A program made the position numbers and the translations under genes. A stretch of DNA of 64,000 nucleotides from Candidatus Chloroploca sp. Khr17 (GTDB taxonomy: Bacteria; Chloroflexota; Chloroflexia; Chloroflexales; Chloroflexaceae). The stretch covers positions 124,001 to 188,000 of the forward strand of contig NZ_RYFF01000003.1 in NCBI RefSeq assembly GCF_004138165.1. Direction: 5' to 3'. The notes below the pieces were generated by a model. The model was not told where the DNA came from. It made no database searches and worked only from the letters and a program-made list of their open reading frames with translations. How positions within the stretch are numbered: the first letter of the stretch is position 1; every line of letters starts with the position of its first letter. This document shows, one piece after another, positions 26,032-35,084 of this stretch.

Positions 26032-27051
26032 TTACGGTTGACGCGTACCTGTCACAAGCAAGGTTGGGATCATCGTCTCGGCAGGCACAGTCTCGCCCTG
26101 CAGCATCTTGTAGGCATACTGGATGCCCAGATAGCCCTGTTCAGCGGCTTGCTGATCAATGGTTGCCTGCAACGAACCATCTTGCAGAGCCGACTGGACT
26201 TCCTGGAGGTTATCAAACGCGGCGACGAGCACATGATCATGCCCATGCTCGCGGAGAAACCGGATAGTGCCCAAGGCCATCATATCGTTGGCACAGAAGA
26301 TCGCCCCAAGATCAGGATGCGCGGTCAAAAATTGGGCGGCAACCTTGTAGCCTTCATCAATTTTCCAGAAGCCACTCGCCGTCGCCACAACGGTAATATT
26401 CGGGTTACCACGAAACGCCCGGCGCGCCCCCTGTTCGCGATCAATCGCATTCTGGGCGGTAGGAATGCCCTGCATGATCGCCACTTTCGTGCGCGTCGTA
26501 ACTTGATCGCTAATGACTCGCGCCGAGTCATACGCCCCGGCTTCATTATCAACACTGATAAAGGGCACCCCAACCAGGCCTAGGTTTGCCGCCACCGACA
26601 TATCCAGGCGATTGTCAATATTGACAATCGTGATCCCAGCCTGCTGCGCCTCGTAGAGGACAGGGATAAGACTCGTTGAGTCGCCAGGGGCAATGACAAT
26701 GGCATCAACCTGCGTATCAATCAGATCGTTCACAATCGCGATCTGCTGATCAATCGAGGTCTCCTGCGCCGCCGTCTTCACAATCAACTCGATGCCAAGT
26801 TCGGCTTCAGCCCGACGCGCTCCCCGTTCCATCTCAATAAAAAACGGGTTGGTCAAGGTCTTCATCACCAACCCGATCTGAACCGTGGGCTGCGCTGCTG
26901 GAGCCGTAGCCGGAATTGCTGAGGTGGCTTCGATGAGGGGCAATGAAGGTGATGATGAGCCAGCCGCACCACACCCAACCAGGGCCAGAACAAAGAAGGT
27001 AACCAAGAAGCCCCGTAACAGCGACAGGTGAATACAATGGGTCGCGCTCAT
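26032..27051 (-). CDS. Sugar-binding lipoprotein (ribose/LacI-type periplasmic-binding fold)
   Basis: A 339-residue lipoprotein. The signal peptide ends in lipobox LVGC. The mature part is a type I periplasmic-binding protein (IGLVMKTLTNPFFIEMERGA, DAIVIAPGDSTSLIPVL, FCANDMMALG) like ribose- and other monosaccharide-binding proteins. ATG at 27051 is preferred over an upstream start because the signal peptide begins there. No permease or ATPase gene is present. The stop is 10 nt before the c-di-GMP protein, so I infer that it acts as a ligand-binding co-sensor rather than in transport, or that it serves a transporter elsewhere. Confidence 0.9.
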   Translation of the reverse strand: MSATHCIHLSLLRGFLVTFFVLALVGCGAAGSSSPSLPLIEATSAIPATAPAAQPTVQIGLVMKTLTNPFFIEMERGARRAEAELGIELIVKTAAQETSIDQQIAIVNDLIDTQVDAIVIAPGDSTSLIPVLYEAQQAGITIVNIDNRLDMSVAANLGLVGVPFISVDNEAGAYDSARVISDQVTTRTKVAIMQGIPTAQNAIDREQGARRAFRGNPNITVVATASGFWKIDEGYKVAAQFLTAHPDLGAIFCANDMMALGTIRFLREHGHDHVLVAAFDNLQEVQSALQDGSLQATIDQQAAEQGYLGIQYAYKMLQGETVPAETMIPTLLVTGTRQP

Positions 27052-27224
27052 GGGTTGATACTCCACTGCTGCTCCACGACATGGTATCATCATACCAACC
27101 GCACCATACCACGGTATTACCAGTGTCTCGCTTTGCGGACGAGAGCGCTTTGCTCACCTCTTTATCACGTGCGTAACAAGCCAAAATTCTGCCAACGAGC
27201 GTTTCTATGGTTAGACAAGGTTTC

Positions 27225-27256
27225 ATTGGAGTGCCGACGTCAGTCGGCACTCCAAT
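27225..27256. repeat. Perfect 14-bp hairpin in the leader of the amidase gene
   Basis: ATTGGAGTGCCGAC (27225-27238) pairs with 27243-27256 around the loop GTCA. It lies 70 nt upstream of the amidase start in a divergent intergenic region and has no T-run. Confidence 0.6.
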
Positions 27257-27326
27257 CACCGCAAACAGTCACGTACCTGCGAACCTTGGCTTAGAGGAAA
27301 GACTAGCTTCTTGTGAGGTAAATCCA

Positions 27327-30230
27327 ATGATACGCTGGCTTGCTCGTCTCTTGAGTTTCCTGAGCATGTTGCTATTCTTTGGCCTGGTGACGCACCAGGT
27401 TGAGGCCACTGTTCCAGCGACTGGTGAACCAGGTCGGCCCGATCAGGCAGTGCTGATTCCTGCCGAGGCCGAGGCTATCGCTGGTGCGGGGATCCTCAAC
27501 AGTGTTGGCGATGGCTACCTCTCGGCGGCGACAGCGACGCCGCATCCGTTTAGCTATCTGCTGGTGCGTTGGGAAGCGGTTGTGCCAAACGGGGCGGCCT
27601 TGCAGCTCGAAATCCGGGCGAGCAGCGATGGACATACCTGGACCGATTGGGGCACGGTCGAAGCGAACCCAGAACTCTGGATGCCCGAGGATGGCGAGGG
27701 TGTCTTCTGGAGTGAAGAGATCTATGCTGGTGAAGCCCGCCGGTTCTGGCAGGTGCGAGCCTTGCGTGATCCAGCAACCGATGGGGCCTTGCCGGAACTT
27801 CAACGGATCGAGGTCAATAGTATTGATGCCCGCTTTGGCCCTGCCGATCCATTGCCCTCCTTTGAGCCAGATCAGTCAGGCCTGGCCAACTTGGCGCGAC
27901 CACCGGTGGTGACGCGCACGGGTTGGGGCAACCCTGATGGTCAGGGCAGCCGGGCAACCCCCGTCTATTATCCCGTCAAGCACATGATCGTCCATCACAC
28001 CGCCGACGCGAATAGCCTCGGCGGGAGCCAGCAGGTCTGGGCGGATCGTGTGCGGGCCATCTGGTCATTCCACACCTTCACCAGAGGATGGGGCGATATT
28101 GGCTACAACTTCCTGATTGATCCCGACGGCGTCATCTATGAAGGGCGGGCTGGCGGTGATAATGCGGTCGGCTTCCACGATACCGCCAACTATGGCTCGA
28201 TGGGCGTGTCGGTCATCGGCACCTACGCGACGGTCAATCCGCCTGCACCTGCGGTCGATAGTTTGGTTGAGTTATTGGCCTGGAAAGCCGATCAACAGGG
28301 CATCGATCCGCTCGGGCGGGCGTTTTATTATGGCTGTTCCCGCAGCGCTTTTTGCAATCCGTTCAATCCAGGGGCGATCATTGAAAATATCGCCGGCCAT
28401 CGCCAGGTGACCCCGGGCCATACCACATGCCCGGGTGATCGCTTTATGGAGATGTTGCCCGGCATGCGGTGGCGAATCCACGAGCGTCTGCAGGGCATCG
28501 TGAATGATCCGCTATTGATTGATGAGCGCGATAGCGGTTTTACCCGCAGCAATGCCAACTGGTATGAGGCCGCGTGTGGCTATGGGGGCACGACTCTCCA
28601 CACTTTTGCCACTGACAATCCTGCCGAAAGTACTAATTATGGACGTTGGCGCCCAACCATCAGTCAGGCCGGCAACTACCAGATCCTTGTCCATATCCCC
28701 CAGGGCTGTAGCCTTGGTCATGCAACCAATCGGGCAACCTATCGCATCACGAGTGCCGATGGCACACAAGAGGTGACGATCAGTCACAATACCCGCGATG
28801 AATGGGTGGCCCTGGGAAGTTTCCGTTTTAACGCCGGCCAGGCCGGTTTTGTCGAACTCAACGATCTGACAGGCGAACCACTGAGCGAACAACGCCTGAT
28901 CTTCTTTGATAGCATGCATTTTGTCTTTGAAAATGACGCAACCGAACGCCTCGATCTGCTTGACGTGCGCTACGACCAGCAGGAAGTGAGGGCAGGTGAG
29001 TTGTTGAAGGTCACGTTCACCGTCAAAAATAGCGGAAGTATGACGATTGAAAGCCAGGCCCCTGAAGCGAGTCGCAACAGTGCGTCCCCCAGTGGCTTTG
29101 ACCTCGACAATAGTTATGTCTACGACGAAGGCGAATGCTTCCAGGGCAACGATTTGCAGAGCTATCCGGCCTTTCCCAAAGAGGCTGGACGTTTTCGGGT
29201 CGTGCTCGGGCCAGTTGAAGCTGGGCACCAGCCGACGTGTGCAGGTGAAACTGGTGGGTACCCGTGGCGCTGGGGGCTGAATGGGTCGCTTGCGCCTGGC
29301 GAGACCCGCGAGATCGTCGGTTACATCCGGCTCCGTACGCCTGGGCAGTTCACGCTTCAGGCGGGGGCCATCCACGAATATGTGGGGTATATGGCGCGTT
29401 CGCTGGCCCCGACGACCATCACGGTACAGCCCGAACGCCAGATGCCTGCGCCGGCGGCCTATACCGATGCCCTTGGCCCCCAAGCCCATGTCTATCAACT
29501 CGGGTTTGTGCCTGATAACCTGCTGGCGCGAACAGTCGATCCAACGGCCATCCCGCGTGGCACCTATATGGGCAGTTTTGCCTGGGATGGCACAACGCTT
29601 GACTGGGGCGACGGCGGGCCACTCCTCGCGGTGCCTGAACTGACCGACTATTTTCTCGTGGAGCAGACCCGCTCAATCGTCGTCGCGCAGGCGGGCGAAT
29701 ACATCTTCCGCGTCACCAGCGATGATGGAGCGTGGCTCTGGGTCAACGGGCGCCTAGTGGTGAGCAACCCTGGCTTGCAACCAACCCGCTCGGTCATTGG
29801 CTCGGTCTACCTTGAAGCAGGCCATCACGTACTCGCCTTCAAAATGTTTGAACGCAGCGGGCAAGCTACCGCTGGCTATGATCTCCTTGCGCCCGGAGCC
29901 GCTGATTTTAGCACGGTGATTGATGGCTTGCTGATCAACCCGCAGGGACGGCTGGGGAATACCTTTCATCGTCTCGACGGGTTGCACCTGGTGGCCGACG
30001 ATCTGGGGGGCGCTGGGGTTGCCAGAGTAGAGGTGTCAATCAATGATGGGGCATGGCAACCCTACGAAAGCAGCGGGGTCATACTCGATGGTTTTGGCCT
30101 TGGCACCCACACCATCCGCTACACCGCGTTTGACAGCTTGGGCAATCAGTCGGAAGAACGGGTGATGGTCGTAACGATTGACCCAAATCGGCCAATCGAA
30201 CAGGTCTTTTTGCCCTTGATTCGGCGTTGA
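27327..30230 (+). CDS. Secreted PGRP-type N-acetylmuramoyl-L-alanine amidase with C-terminal binding modules
   Basis: A 967-residue exported protein. ATG at 27327 (GAGGT upstream) begins a signal peptide ending near VEA. A beta-rich region precedes a peptidoglycan-recognition/amidase_2 domain (about 190-390): VHHTAD with His223, GHRQV with His358 and TTCPGD with Cys368 give the expected zinc site, and YNFLIDPDGVIYEGR is typical. It should cut the MurNAc-L-Ala bond, although eukaryote-like PGRP domains can also just bind. Downstream come a golvesin/xanthan-lyase-like carbohydrate-binding module (about 395-545), a CARDB-like domain and a PA14-like segment, then an Ig-like stretch. The protein ends VFLPLIRR, a tail shared with other secreted proteins here. 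Confidence 0.9.
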   Translation: MIRWLARLLSFLSMLLFFGLVTHQVEATVPATGEPGRPDQAVLIPAEAEAIAGAGILNSVGDGYLSAATATPHPFSYLLVRWEAVVPNGAALQLEIRASSDGHTWTDWGTVEANPELWMPEDGEGVFWSEEIYAGEARRFWQVRALRDPATDGALPELQRIEVNSIDARFGPADPLPSFEPDQSGLANLARPPVVTRTGWGNPDGQGSRATPVYYPVKHMIVHHTADANSLGGSQQVWADRVRAIWSFHTFTRGWGDIGYNFLIDPDGVIYEGRAGGDNAVGFHDTANYGSMGVSVIGTYATVNPPAPAVDSLVELLAWKADQQGIDPLGRAFYYGCSRSAFCNPFNPGAIIENIAGHRQVTPGHTTCPGDRFMEMLPGMRWRIHERLQGIVNDPLLIDERDSGFTRSNANWYEAACGYGGTTLHTFATDNPAESTNYGRWRPTISQAGNYQILVHIPQGCSLGHATNRATYRITSADGTQEVTISHNTRDEWVALGSFRFNAGQAGFVELNDLTGEPLSEQRLIFFDSMHFVFENDATERLDLLDVRYDQQEVRAGELLKVTFTVKNSGSMTIESQAPEASRNSASPSGFDLDNSYVYDEGECFQGNDLQSYPAFPKEAGRFRVVLGPVEAGHQPTCAGETGGYPWRWGLNGSLAPGETREIVGYIRLRTPGQFTLQAGAIHEYVGYMARSLAPTTITVQPERQMPAPAAYTDALGPQAHVYQLGFVPDNLLARTVDPTAIPRGTYMGSFAWDGTTLDWGDGGPLLAVPELTDYFLVEQTRSIVVAQAGEYIFRVTSDDGAWLWVNGRLVVSNPGLQPTRSVIGSVYLEAGHHVLAFKMFERSGQATAGYDLLAPGAADFSTVIDGLLINPQGRLGNTFHRLDGLHLVADDLGGAGVARVEVSINDGAWQPYESSGVILDGFGLGTHTIRYTAFDSLGNQSEERVMVVTIDPNRPIEQVFLPLIRR

Positions 30231-30272
30231 TCATGCGCTATAGAGGGCACGTGTAGGCTTCTCACGCTTCAT

Positions 30273-30349
30273 GTTTTGACGCAAAGACGCAAAGGCGCAA
30301 AGATCGAAACAACCCTTTGCGCCTTTGCGTCTTTGCGTCTTTGCGTCAA
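30273..30349. repeat. Dispersed GACGCAAAG-type repeat as an inverted pair, copy 3
   Basis: TTTTGACGCAAAGACGCAAA and the next bases are repeated in inverted orientation (CTTTGCGCCTTTGCGTCTTT, ending TTGCGTCAA), forming a large imperfect hairpin between the convergent amidase and oleD genes. It could end transcription from both sides. Confidence 0.75.
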
Positions 30350-30352
30350 CCT

Positions 30353-31354
30353 TCAAGCATGGTCGTGCTTGCCGAGCGCGGCCAGCGTCCTACGCAAACC
30401 TTCGGGAGTCGTGATCCGCGGGCTGTAGCCAAAGTCGCGTTTGGCCGCCGAGTGGTCAAACCAGTGGCTGATGCCCATCTGGTTGACGGTAAAACGGGTC
30501 AGTGGCGGTTCGCGGGTGATGCCAAGGCCGCGATAGGCCGCTTCGATGCCGGTGGTGAGGCGCAGCGCCGTGCGCAACGAGATCGAGCGGCGAATTGGCT
30601 TGTAGCCTGCGCCGGTAATTACTTCATTGATGAAGGCCCAGAGATTGACCGGTTGTTCTTGGCCAATGAAATAGGGGCGGCCCCGCACGGGGGAATGCTC
30701 GCTCAGTGCATCAGCGGCCTGTAGATGGGCCTCGGCGGCATTCTCGACATAGGTAATATCGGCGAGATTGGTGCCATCGCCAATCTGGATCAGGCGGCCA
30801 CTGCGTGCTCGGGCAAGCAAGCGCGGAAAGATATGTGGATCGCGTGGCCCCCAGATCAGGTGGGGCCGAATAGCAACCGTCGCAAGCTCACTGCGGCTCA
30901 AAACAAAACGCTCGGCAAGGGCTTTGGTCGCCGGATAGGGGGCAAGATAGCGCTCAGGATAGGGCGTGCTCTCATCGGCACCTACGAGATCAGTTTCGCC
31001 GATCACCACCGATGGGGACGAGGTATAGACAAAGCGTGGCACCCCGGCCCGCTCGGCGGCGCGTACCAGACGCTGGGTTGCCGTCACATTATTCACATAG
31101 AACTCATCAAACGTACCCCAGACGCTTGCTTTGGCGGCGACATGGAAGACAACTTCGACGCCTTGCAGCGCTTTCGCAAGGGGCAGCGCCACCTCAGGGC
31201 TACTCAGATCGGCACGAACACACGTCACCCCAAGCGCTTCAAGTTCAGGATACGGGTTGCGCCCAAGCACCCGGACGCGGTCACCGCGTGCGAGCAACTG
31301 TTCAACGATATAGCGGCCAAGAAAACCGTTGCCACCAGTGACAAGTGTTAACAT
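30353..31354 (-). CDS. oleD: NAD(P)-dependent 2-alkyl-3-oxoalkanoate reductase, OleD-like
   Basis: A 333-residue extended short-chain dehydrogenase of the 3-beta-HSD/OleD type. Rossmann motif TGGNGFLGRY, VFHVAAKASVWG, YTSSPSVV and the YxxxK active site in YPATKALAE are clear. OleD reduces the beta-keto acid made by OleA to the beta-hydroxy acid in long-chain olefin synthesis. ATG at 31354 is preferred because the Rossmann fold begins at once. The adjacent OleC- and OleB-like genes on the same strand make the assignment far stronger than sequence alone. It is last in the cluster, 209 nt after the oleC stop. Confidence 0.88.
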   Translation of the reverse strand: MLTLVTGGNGFLGRYIVEQLLARGDRVRVLGRNPYPELEALGVTCVRADLSSPEVALPLAKALQGVEVVFHVAAKASVWGTFDEFYVNNVTATQRLVRAAERAGVPRFVYTSSPSVVIGETDLVGADESTPYPERYLAPYPATKALAERFVLSRSELATVAIRPHLIWGPRDPHIFPRLLARARSGRLIQIGDGTNLADITYVENAAEAHLQAADALSEHSPVRGRPYFIGQEQPVNLWAFINEVITGAGYKPIRRSISLRTALRLTTGIEAAYRGLGITREPPLTRFTVNQMGISHWFDHSAAKRDFGYSPRITTPEGLRRTLAALGKHDHA

Positions 31355-31563
31355 CCATTGCTCCGCAGCATGCAAAGCGGGCTTGCGCCCGAAGAAATGA
31401 ATTCCTAAAAGGCTGTCGCCCTTCAAACCCGTGCGGCCCTCTTCTCCAGAGAGCGCGGGTGGCTCGCACGCCTACATACGCTTGCGGGCGCGCCGCCCGC
31501 GCTCCCAGCGGCAAAGCTATCCACAGCAGACGGAAGGAGAGGCCCCCACACCCCGAACCGGAG

Positions 31564-33357
31564 CTACCCCTCTTGCTCGGCAACATGAGGGGCCTGGAGA
31601 CTCTGGGCGAGCGGCATTGTTGAGCCAGTCGGGATGCCAGGTTGACTGAGAGCCCAGACAGCGAGTTGTTCACGGAAGATTTTGGCATTGTGACGGATAT
31701 CAACCGGGAACGATGGGTGGAGAAGAAACGTCGTGATGCCTGAAGTCATTGGATAACGCCCCCCCAACTCCTCGAGCTCGCGCAGCAACGCTGCTGCGGC
31801 AGTGCGATCCCGCAGCAGCGAGCGATCTTTTGGCTCGACAATCACAACCGGCTCTTGATAACCAGCAGGGCCAACGCCAACGAGGGCGCTCCGCGCCACA
31901 GCGGGATGCTGGTTAAAGATCAGTTCGACCGGTTCGGTGTAGAGGGTTCCGTGCAAACGTCCGGTCTCGACCCGATGGCTCTTACGGCCATAGAACCAGA
32001 CTCGGCCCTCGTCATCGAGATAGCCGAGGTCGCCCATACGGTGCCAGACCTGATCGCCTTCGTGGATTTTGGCGTGGGCAGTTGAGGTCGGGCGACTGAT
32101 ATAGGTTTTGGTCACCGAGGGGCCTTTGACGACAAGCTCACCGATCTGGTGGGCGGGCAAGGCGAGGGCTTCGTCCCAGTGTTCAATCGGCTCATCGCTG
32201 ACCGGAATAATGCGCAGCGTCACCTCGGGGGCCGGGAAGCCGACACAGGTACCGGCAGTCGGATCGGCCCCCCGCGCAGCAATCGCCGCGAGCACTTCAC
32301 GCCCACTGATCGATGTAATCGGCAGGGCCTCGGTCGCGCCATAGGGCGTATGGGTGTCGCTTGTCTCGTCCAAGATCTGACGGAAGCGCTCGTGAAGATC
32401 AGCCGGCACGGGCGCACCGGCCATCAGCACACGCCGTAGACCGGGCAATTTCACCTGATGTTCCAGACAATAGGCCGTCACCTTGCGCCAGATTGCGGGC
32501 GAACCAAAGGTCGAAGTCACCTTCTGATCCTGCATAAAAGCAATGACGGCGGCAGGATCGCAACTGGCGGGGCGGGTCGGATCAATCGGCGGAATAGCCG
32601 ACGTACACCCGAGGGCCACATTGAAGAGGGAAAAGAGCGGAAACGCCGGCATTTCAACTTCACCTGGTTCGAGCTGAAAGAGCGCCCGCAAGAGGCGCAC
32701 CTGGGCCTCGAACATCCCGTGCTCATAGAGCACCCCCTTGGGCACACCGGTGCTGCCGGTGGTAAAGATAATTGCTGCGGGCTCATCAGGCGCGACCTGG
32801 GCCAACGCAAAAGGCGCATTGAGCGGCACACTCAGATCGGCGAGGTTGAGATCACCAAGGGGCGTAAAGCGCGAACCAACGGTGATACTGCGTTGCACGG
32901 TACGAAACGCACCGGGAAAGAGGAGCCGCGCCACTTGCGCCCGCGCCACCCCGATCATCGCCTCGGGGGTACACTCCTTGATGCACTGGATCAAATTACG
33001 CCGCCCCATCGCGGGATCGATGAGAACAGGCACCGCCCCGACCTTCATCAACGCAAAGGTCAGACTGATCAAGGGCAGGCCGGCGGGAACCATCGACAAG
33101 ACCCGGGTACCCCGTCCGATCCCAAGCGCACTCAAGCCCCAGGCATAGCGGTCACTCACCAAGTTTAACTCGGCGAAACTCAAGCGCCGATAGACCGTCT
33201 GCCCGGCGCGATTCTGCCCATCGCCCATCACAATTGCCGTCTGCTCGGGGCGTTCGCGGGCCATCAAGGGAAGATAGCGCGCAATATTTGCGCCTGGAGG
33301 GGCTGAAGCATAGAGGGAGTCGTCGTGTATGGTCTGACCAGAAGACGCATCTGTCAT
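31564..33357 (-). CDS. oleC: AMP-dependent beta-lactone synthetase, OleC-like
   Basis: A 597-residue member of the acyl-adenylate ligase superfamily. The P-loop IIFTTGSTGVPKG, the THTPYGATEALP motif, MGDLGYLDDEGRVWFYGRKSHRV and the C-terminal domain are present. OleC uses ATP to close the beta-hydroxy acid from OleD into a beta-lactone. The open frame runs another 179 codons upstream, but that part overlaps oleB in another frame and has no family similarity; ATG at 33357 with AGGA upstream is the start. It lies 19 nt after the oleB stop. Other acyl-CoA ligase roles are possible but the cluster argues for OleC. Confidence 0.9.
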   Translation of the reverse strand: MTDASSGQTIHDDSLYASAPPGANIARYLPLMARERPEQTAIVMGDGQNRAGQTVYRRLSFAELNLVSDRYAWGLSALGIGRGTRVLSMVPAGLPLISLTFALMKVGAVPVLIDPAMGRRNLIQCIKECTPEAMIGVARAQVARLLFPGAFRTVQRSITVGSRFTPLGDLNLADLSVPLNAPFALAQVAPDEPAAIIFTTGSTGVPKGVLYEHGMFEAQVRLLRALFQLEPGEVEMPAFPLFSLFNVALGCTSAIPPIDPTRPASCDPAAVIAFMQDQKVTSTFGSPAIWRKVTAYCLEHQVKLPGLRRVLMAGAPVPADLHERFRQILDETSDTHTPYGATEALPITSISGREVLAAIAARGADPTAGTCVGFPAPEVTLRIIPVSDEPIEHWDEALALPAHQIGELVVKGPSVTKTYISRPTSTAHAKIHEGDQVWHRMGDLGYLDDEGRVWFYGRKSHRVETGRLHGTLYTEPVELIFNQHPAVARSALVGVGPAGYQEPVVIVEPKDRSLLRDRTAAAALLRELEELGGRYPMTSGITTFLLHPSFPVDIRHNAKIFREQLAVWALSQPGIPTGSTMPLAQSLQAPHVAEQEG

Positions 33358-33376
33358 CAACATTTCCTTTGAAGCG

Positions 33377-34279
33377 TTATTGAGGGCGAGCCTCCCCGAA
33401 AAACCGTACGACACGCGGCGCAATCTCTTCGTGCGCATCTTCAAGCACATAGTGTCCGGCGCGATCAAAACGGACAACCGATGCCGCAGGGAAGCGCTCG
33501 AGCCAACCAGCGAGAAAATAGTCCGAGAAGCACCAATCTTTGCCACCCCAGAAGATCTGCATCGGCTTGTCGCGCACATTGACCAGATCGCGGTCAATAC
33601 CATCAACAACAGCCCAGGTCGGATGGCGCGGCGACATCGGAATATCGCGCACAAAGCGCTGGATAGCGACGCGATTGGCCCACGAATTGTAGGGGAAGAG
33701 GTAGCCCCGGCGAACCTCGGGTGACATCGGACGCTCGACGGCCATCGTGGTCGCGGCGACGGCGAACCCATTGAGGCCACGTACCGCCAGATCGCCAAAA
33801 ATGGGGTATCGGCAGACCGCGATACGAAACGGCAGGCGCGGCGAGAGAAAAGCCGCCGTATTGAGCACCACAATGCGGCGCACCTGGTCAGCAAAACGAG
33901 TCGCCCAGCCCATGCCTATGGCACCGCCCCAATCGTGGACAACCAGATCGAGCGGCCCAAGGTCAAGATGCTCCATCAGGCGGGTCAGATTGCCAAGATG
34001 ATTCTGGAGCGTATAGGCATAAGTCTGGGGCTTATCGGAAAGCCCGCAGCCCATATGATCAGGTACAATGACCCGATGCGTAGGGCTGAGGGCAGCAATC
34101 AGATGGCGATAATAAAACGACCAGGTCGGATTGCCGTGAACCATCAGCACCGGGGGGCCAGCGCCCTCATCCACATAACTGATGGTACCACCGGGTACCG
34201 CCAGACGGCGCGTTTGAAAGGGGTAGAGGTCGCGAAGAGGCGCAAGTTGGTCGGTACCTGAGCGCATTGTCTCGTGCAT
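33377..34279 (-). CDS. oleB: Alpha/beta hydrolase, beta-lactone decarboxylase OleB-like
   Basis: A 300-residue alpha/beta hydrolase of the haloalkane dehalogenase-like subgroup. HGNPTWSFYYRH carries the oxyanion motif, the nucleophile is Asp116 in VVHDWGGAIGMG, and the catalytic His is in GHYVLEDAHEE. OleB decarboxylates the beta-lactone to the cis-olefin. It heads the leftward oleB-oleC-oleD run. The start at 34279 has only a weak ribosome site; the next in-frame ATG would remove four residues. No OleA-like thiolase-fold condensing enzyme is in the cluster, so it must be encoded elsewhere if the pathway works. Confidence 0.88.
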   Translation of the reverse strand: MHETMRSGTDQLAPLRDLYPFQTRRLAVPGGTISYVDEGAGPPVLMVHGNPTWSFYYRHLIAALSPTHRVIVPDHMGCGLSDKPQTYAYTLQNHLGNLTRLMEHLDLGPLDLVVHDWGGAIGMGWATRFADQVRRIVVLNTAAFLSPRLPFRIAVCRYPIFGDLAVRGLNGFAVAATTMAVERPMSPEVRRGYLFPYNSWANRVAIQRFVRDIPMSPRHPTWAVVDGIDRDLVNVRDKPMQIFWGGKDWCFSDYFLAGWLERFPAASVVRFDRAGHYVLEDAHEEIAPRVVRFFGEARPQ

Positions 34280-34550
34280 ACAACTGTCCCATAAGGTAGA
34301 TCATTCGTGAGTCTTAGTATAGCATAGGCAAAGGAAGAGGGGCTTCACAGGGTTGCCCCAGTGAAACACCAAATCCTATCAAACGTACAAAAGCCGTACC
34401 ACGCGCCAGTTACCAATTGTGCGCCTGGCACCAGTTTCATAGTAGTTCGGAAATTCACAACTAGACAAGTCACGTAATTCAGCTATGATACCAACGGATG
34501 TTTGCACATACTAACACCCAGAGGTAGTCTGTTCATCATAGAGGTGTATA

Positions 34551-34664
34551 ATGCTGGCGTGGCTTGATTTGGTGCAGGTTGTACTCGCGGTTGGGCTGGG
34601 TTGGCTTGGCCTGGCGTTGTTATGGATCTTGCGTGGCCTGCCACAGCATTACAAACCAGAGTAG
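34551..34664 (+). CDS. Small single-span membrane protein (37 aa)
   Basis: ATG at 34551 is preceded by AGAGGTG and opens a 37-codon frame: MLAWLDLVQVVLAVGLGWLG, a further LALLWIL segment, then a short polar tail ending KPE. It is one hydrophobic helix of about 24 residues with a positive-inside-like C-terminal end. It stops 9 nt before the start of the 2Fe-2S ferredoxin-like gene, in the same direction, so the two are likely co-transcribed. I do not recognise a family. It could be an anchor for the ferredoxin-like protein. Chance is possible with such a short frame. Confidence 0.55.
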   Translation: MLAWLDLVQVVLAVGLGWLGLALLWILRGLPQHYKPE

Positions 34665-34673
34665 GTTGCATCT

Positions 34674-35045
34674 ATGGGTAAACACGACCGTGAGCGTGGG
34701 CCGTCGATCGAGCAAGTCGCACGCAATGGGCAGCCTTGCATCGCGGTCTGTGGAGGCAAGCATTGTGCGCGGGCCGGGGGCGGGATGATCCTGCAGGCGG
34801 CTGAGGCGGCGCTGCACGAAGCAGACCTAACGCAAGCTGTCACCGTTGTGCAAACGCGTTGCCAGGACTTTTGTGATGATGGCCCGGTATTGACCCTAGT
34901 GCCGGGGATGTACCCCTACTTGCACCTCTGTCCGGTCTCGACCCGCCAGATTGTGCTTGACCATGTGCGTGATGGTAATCCGGTGTTAGACAAACTCCAT
35001 CGGCGGATGCGCAAACGCCTGGCGCGGAAACTTGACCTTGATTGA
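34674..35045 (+). CDS. Thioredoxin-like [2Fe-2S] ferredoxin domain protein
   Basis: A 123-residue protein of the thioredoxin-like 2Fe-2S ferredoxin/NuoE-C-terminal type. Four cysteines have the family spacing: Cys26 and Cys31 (VCGGKHCARAGG), and Cys63 and Cys67 (TRCQDFCDDGP). The VPGMYPYLHLCPV stretch also fits. A Lys/Arg-rich C-terminal helix follows. It should carry electrons rather than catalyse. It follows a 37-residue membrane protein by 9 nt. The physiological partner is unknown. Confidence 0.88.
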   Translation: MGKHDRERGPSIEQVARNGQPCIAVCGGKHCARAGGGMILQAAEAALHEADLTQAVTVVQTRCQDFCDDGPVLTLVPGMYPYLHLCPVSTRQIVLDHVRDGNPVLDKLHRRMRKRLARKLDLD

Positions 35046-35084
35046 TGTAAGAGCGCTGTAATCGCACCTTAGAGTACACATACT

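Noticed and set aside
25147-26583. 478-codon plus-strand frame opposite the Cache-GGDEF-EAL gene and lipoprotein gene
   Set aside because: It crosses two real genes on the other strand, is rich in His/Arg/Asn as expected of antisense reading, and has no recognisable domain.
33358-33894. N-terminal extension of OleC by 179 codons
   Set aside because: The extension overlaps oleB, shows no ligase similarity, and a good ribosome site precedes the ATG at 33357.
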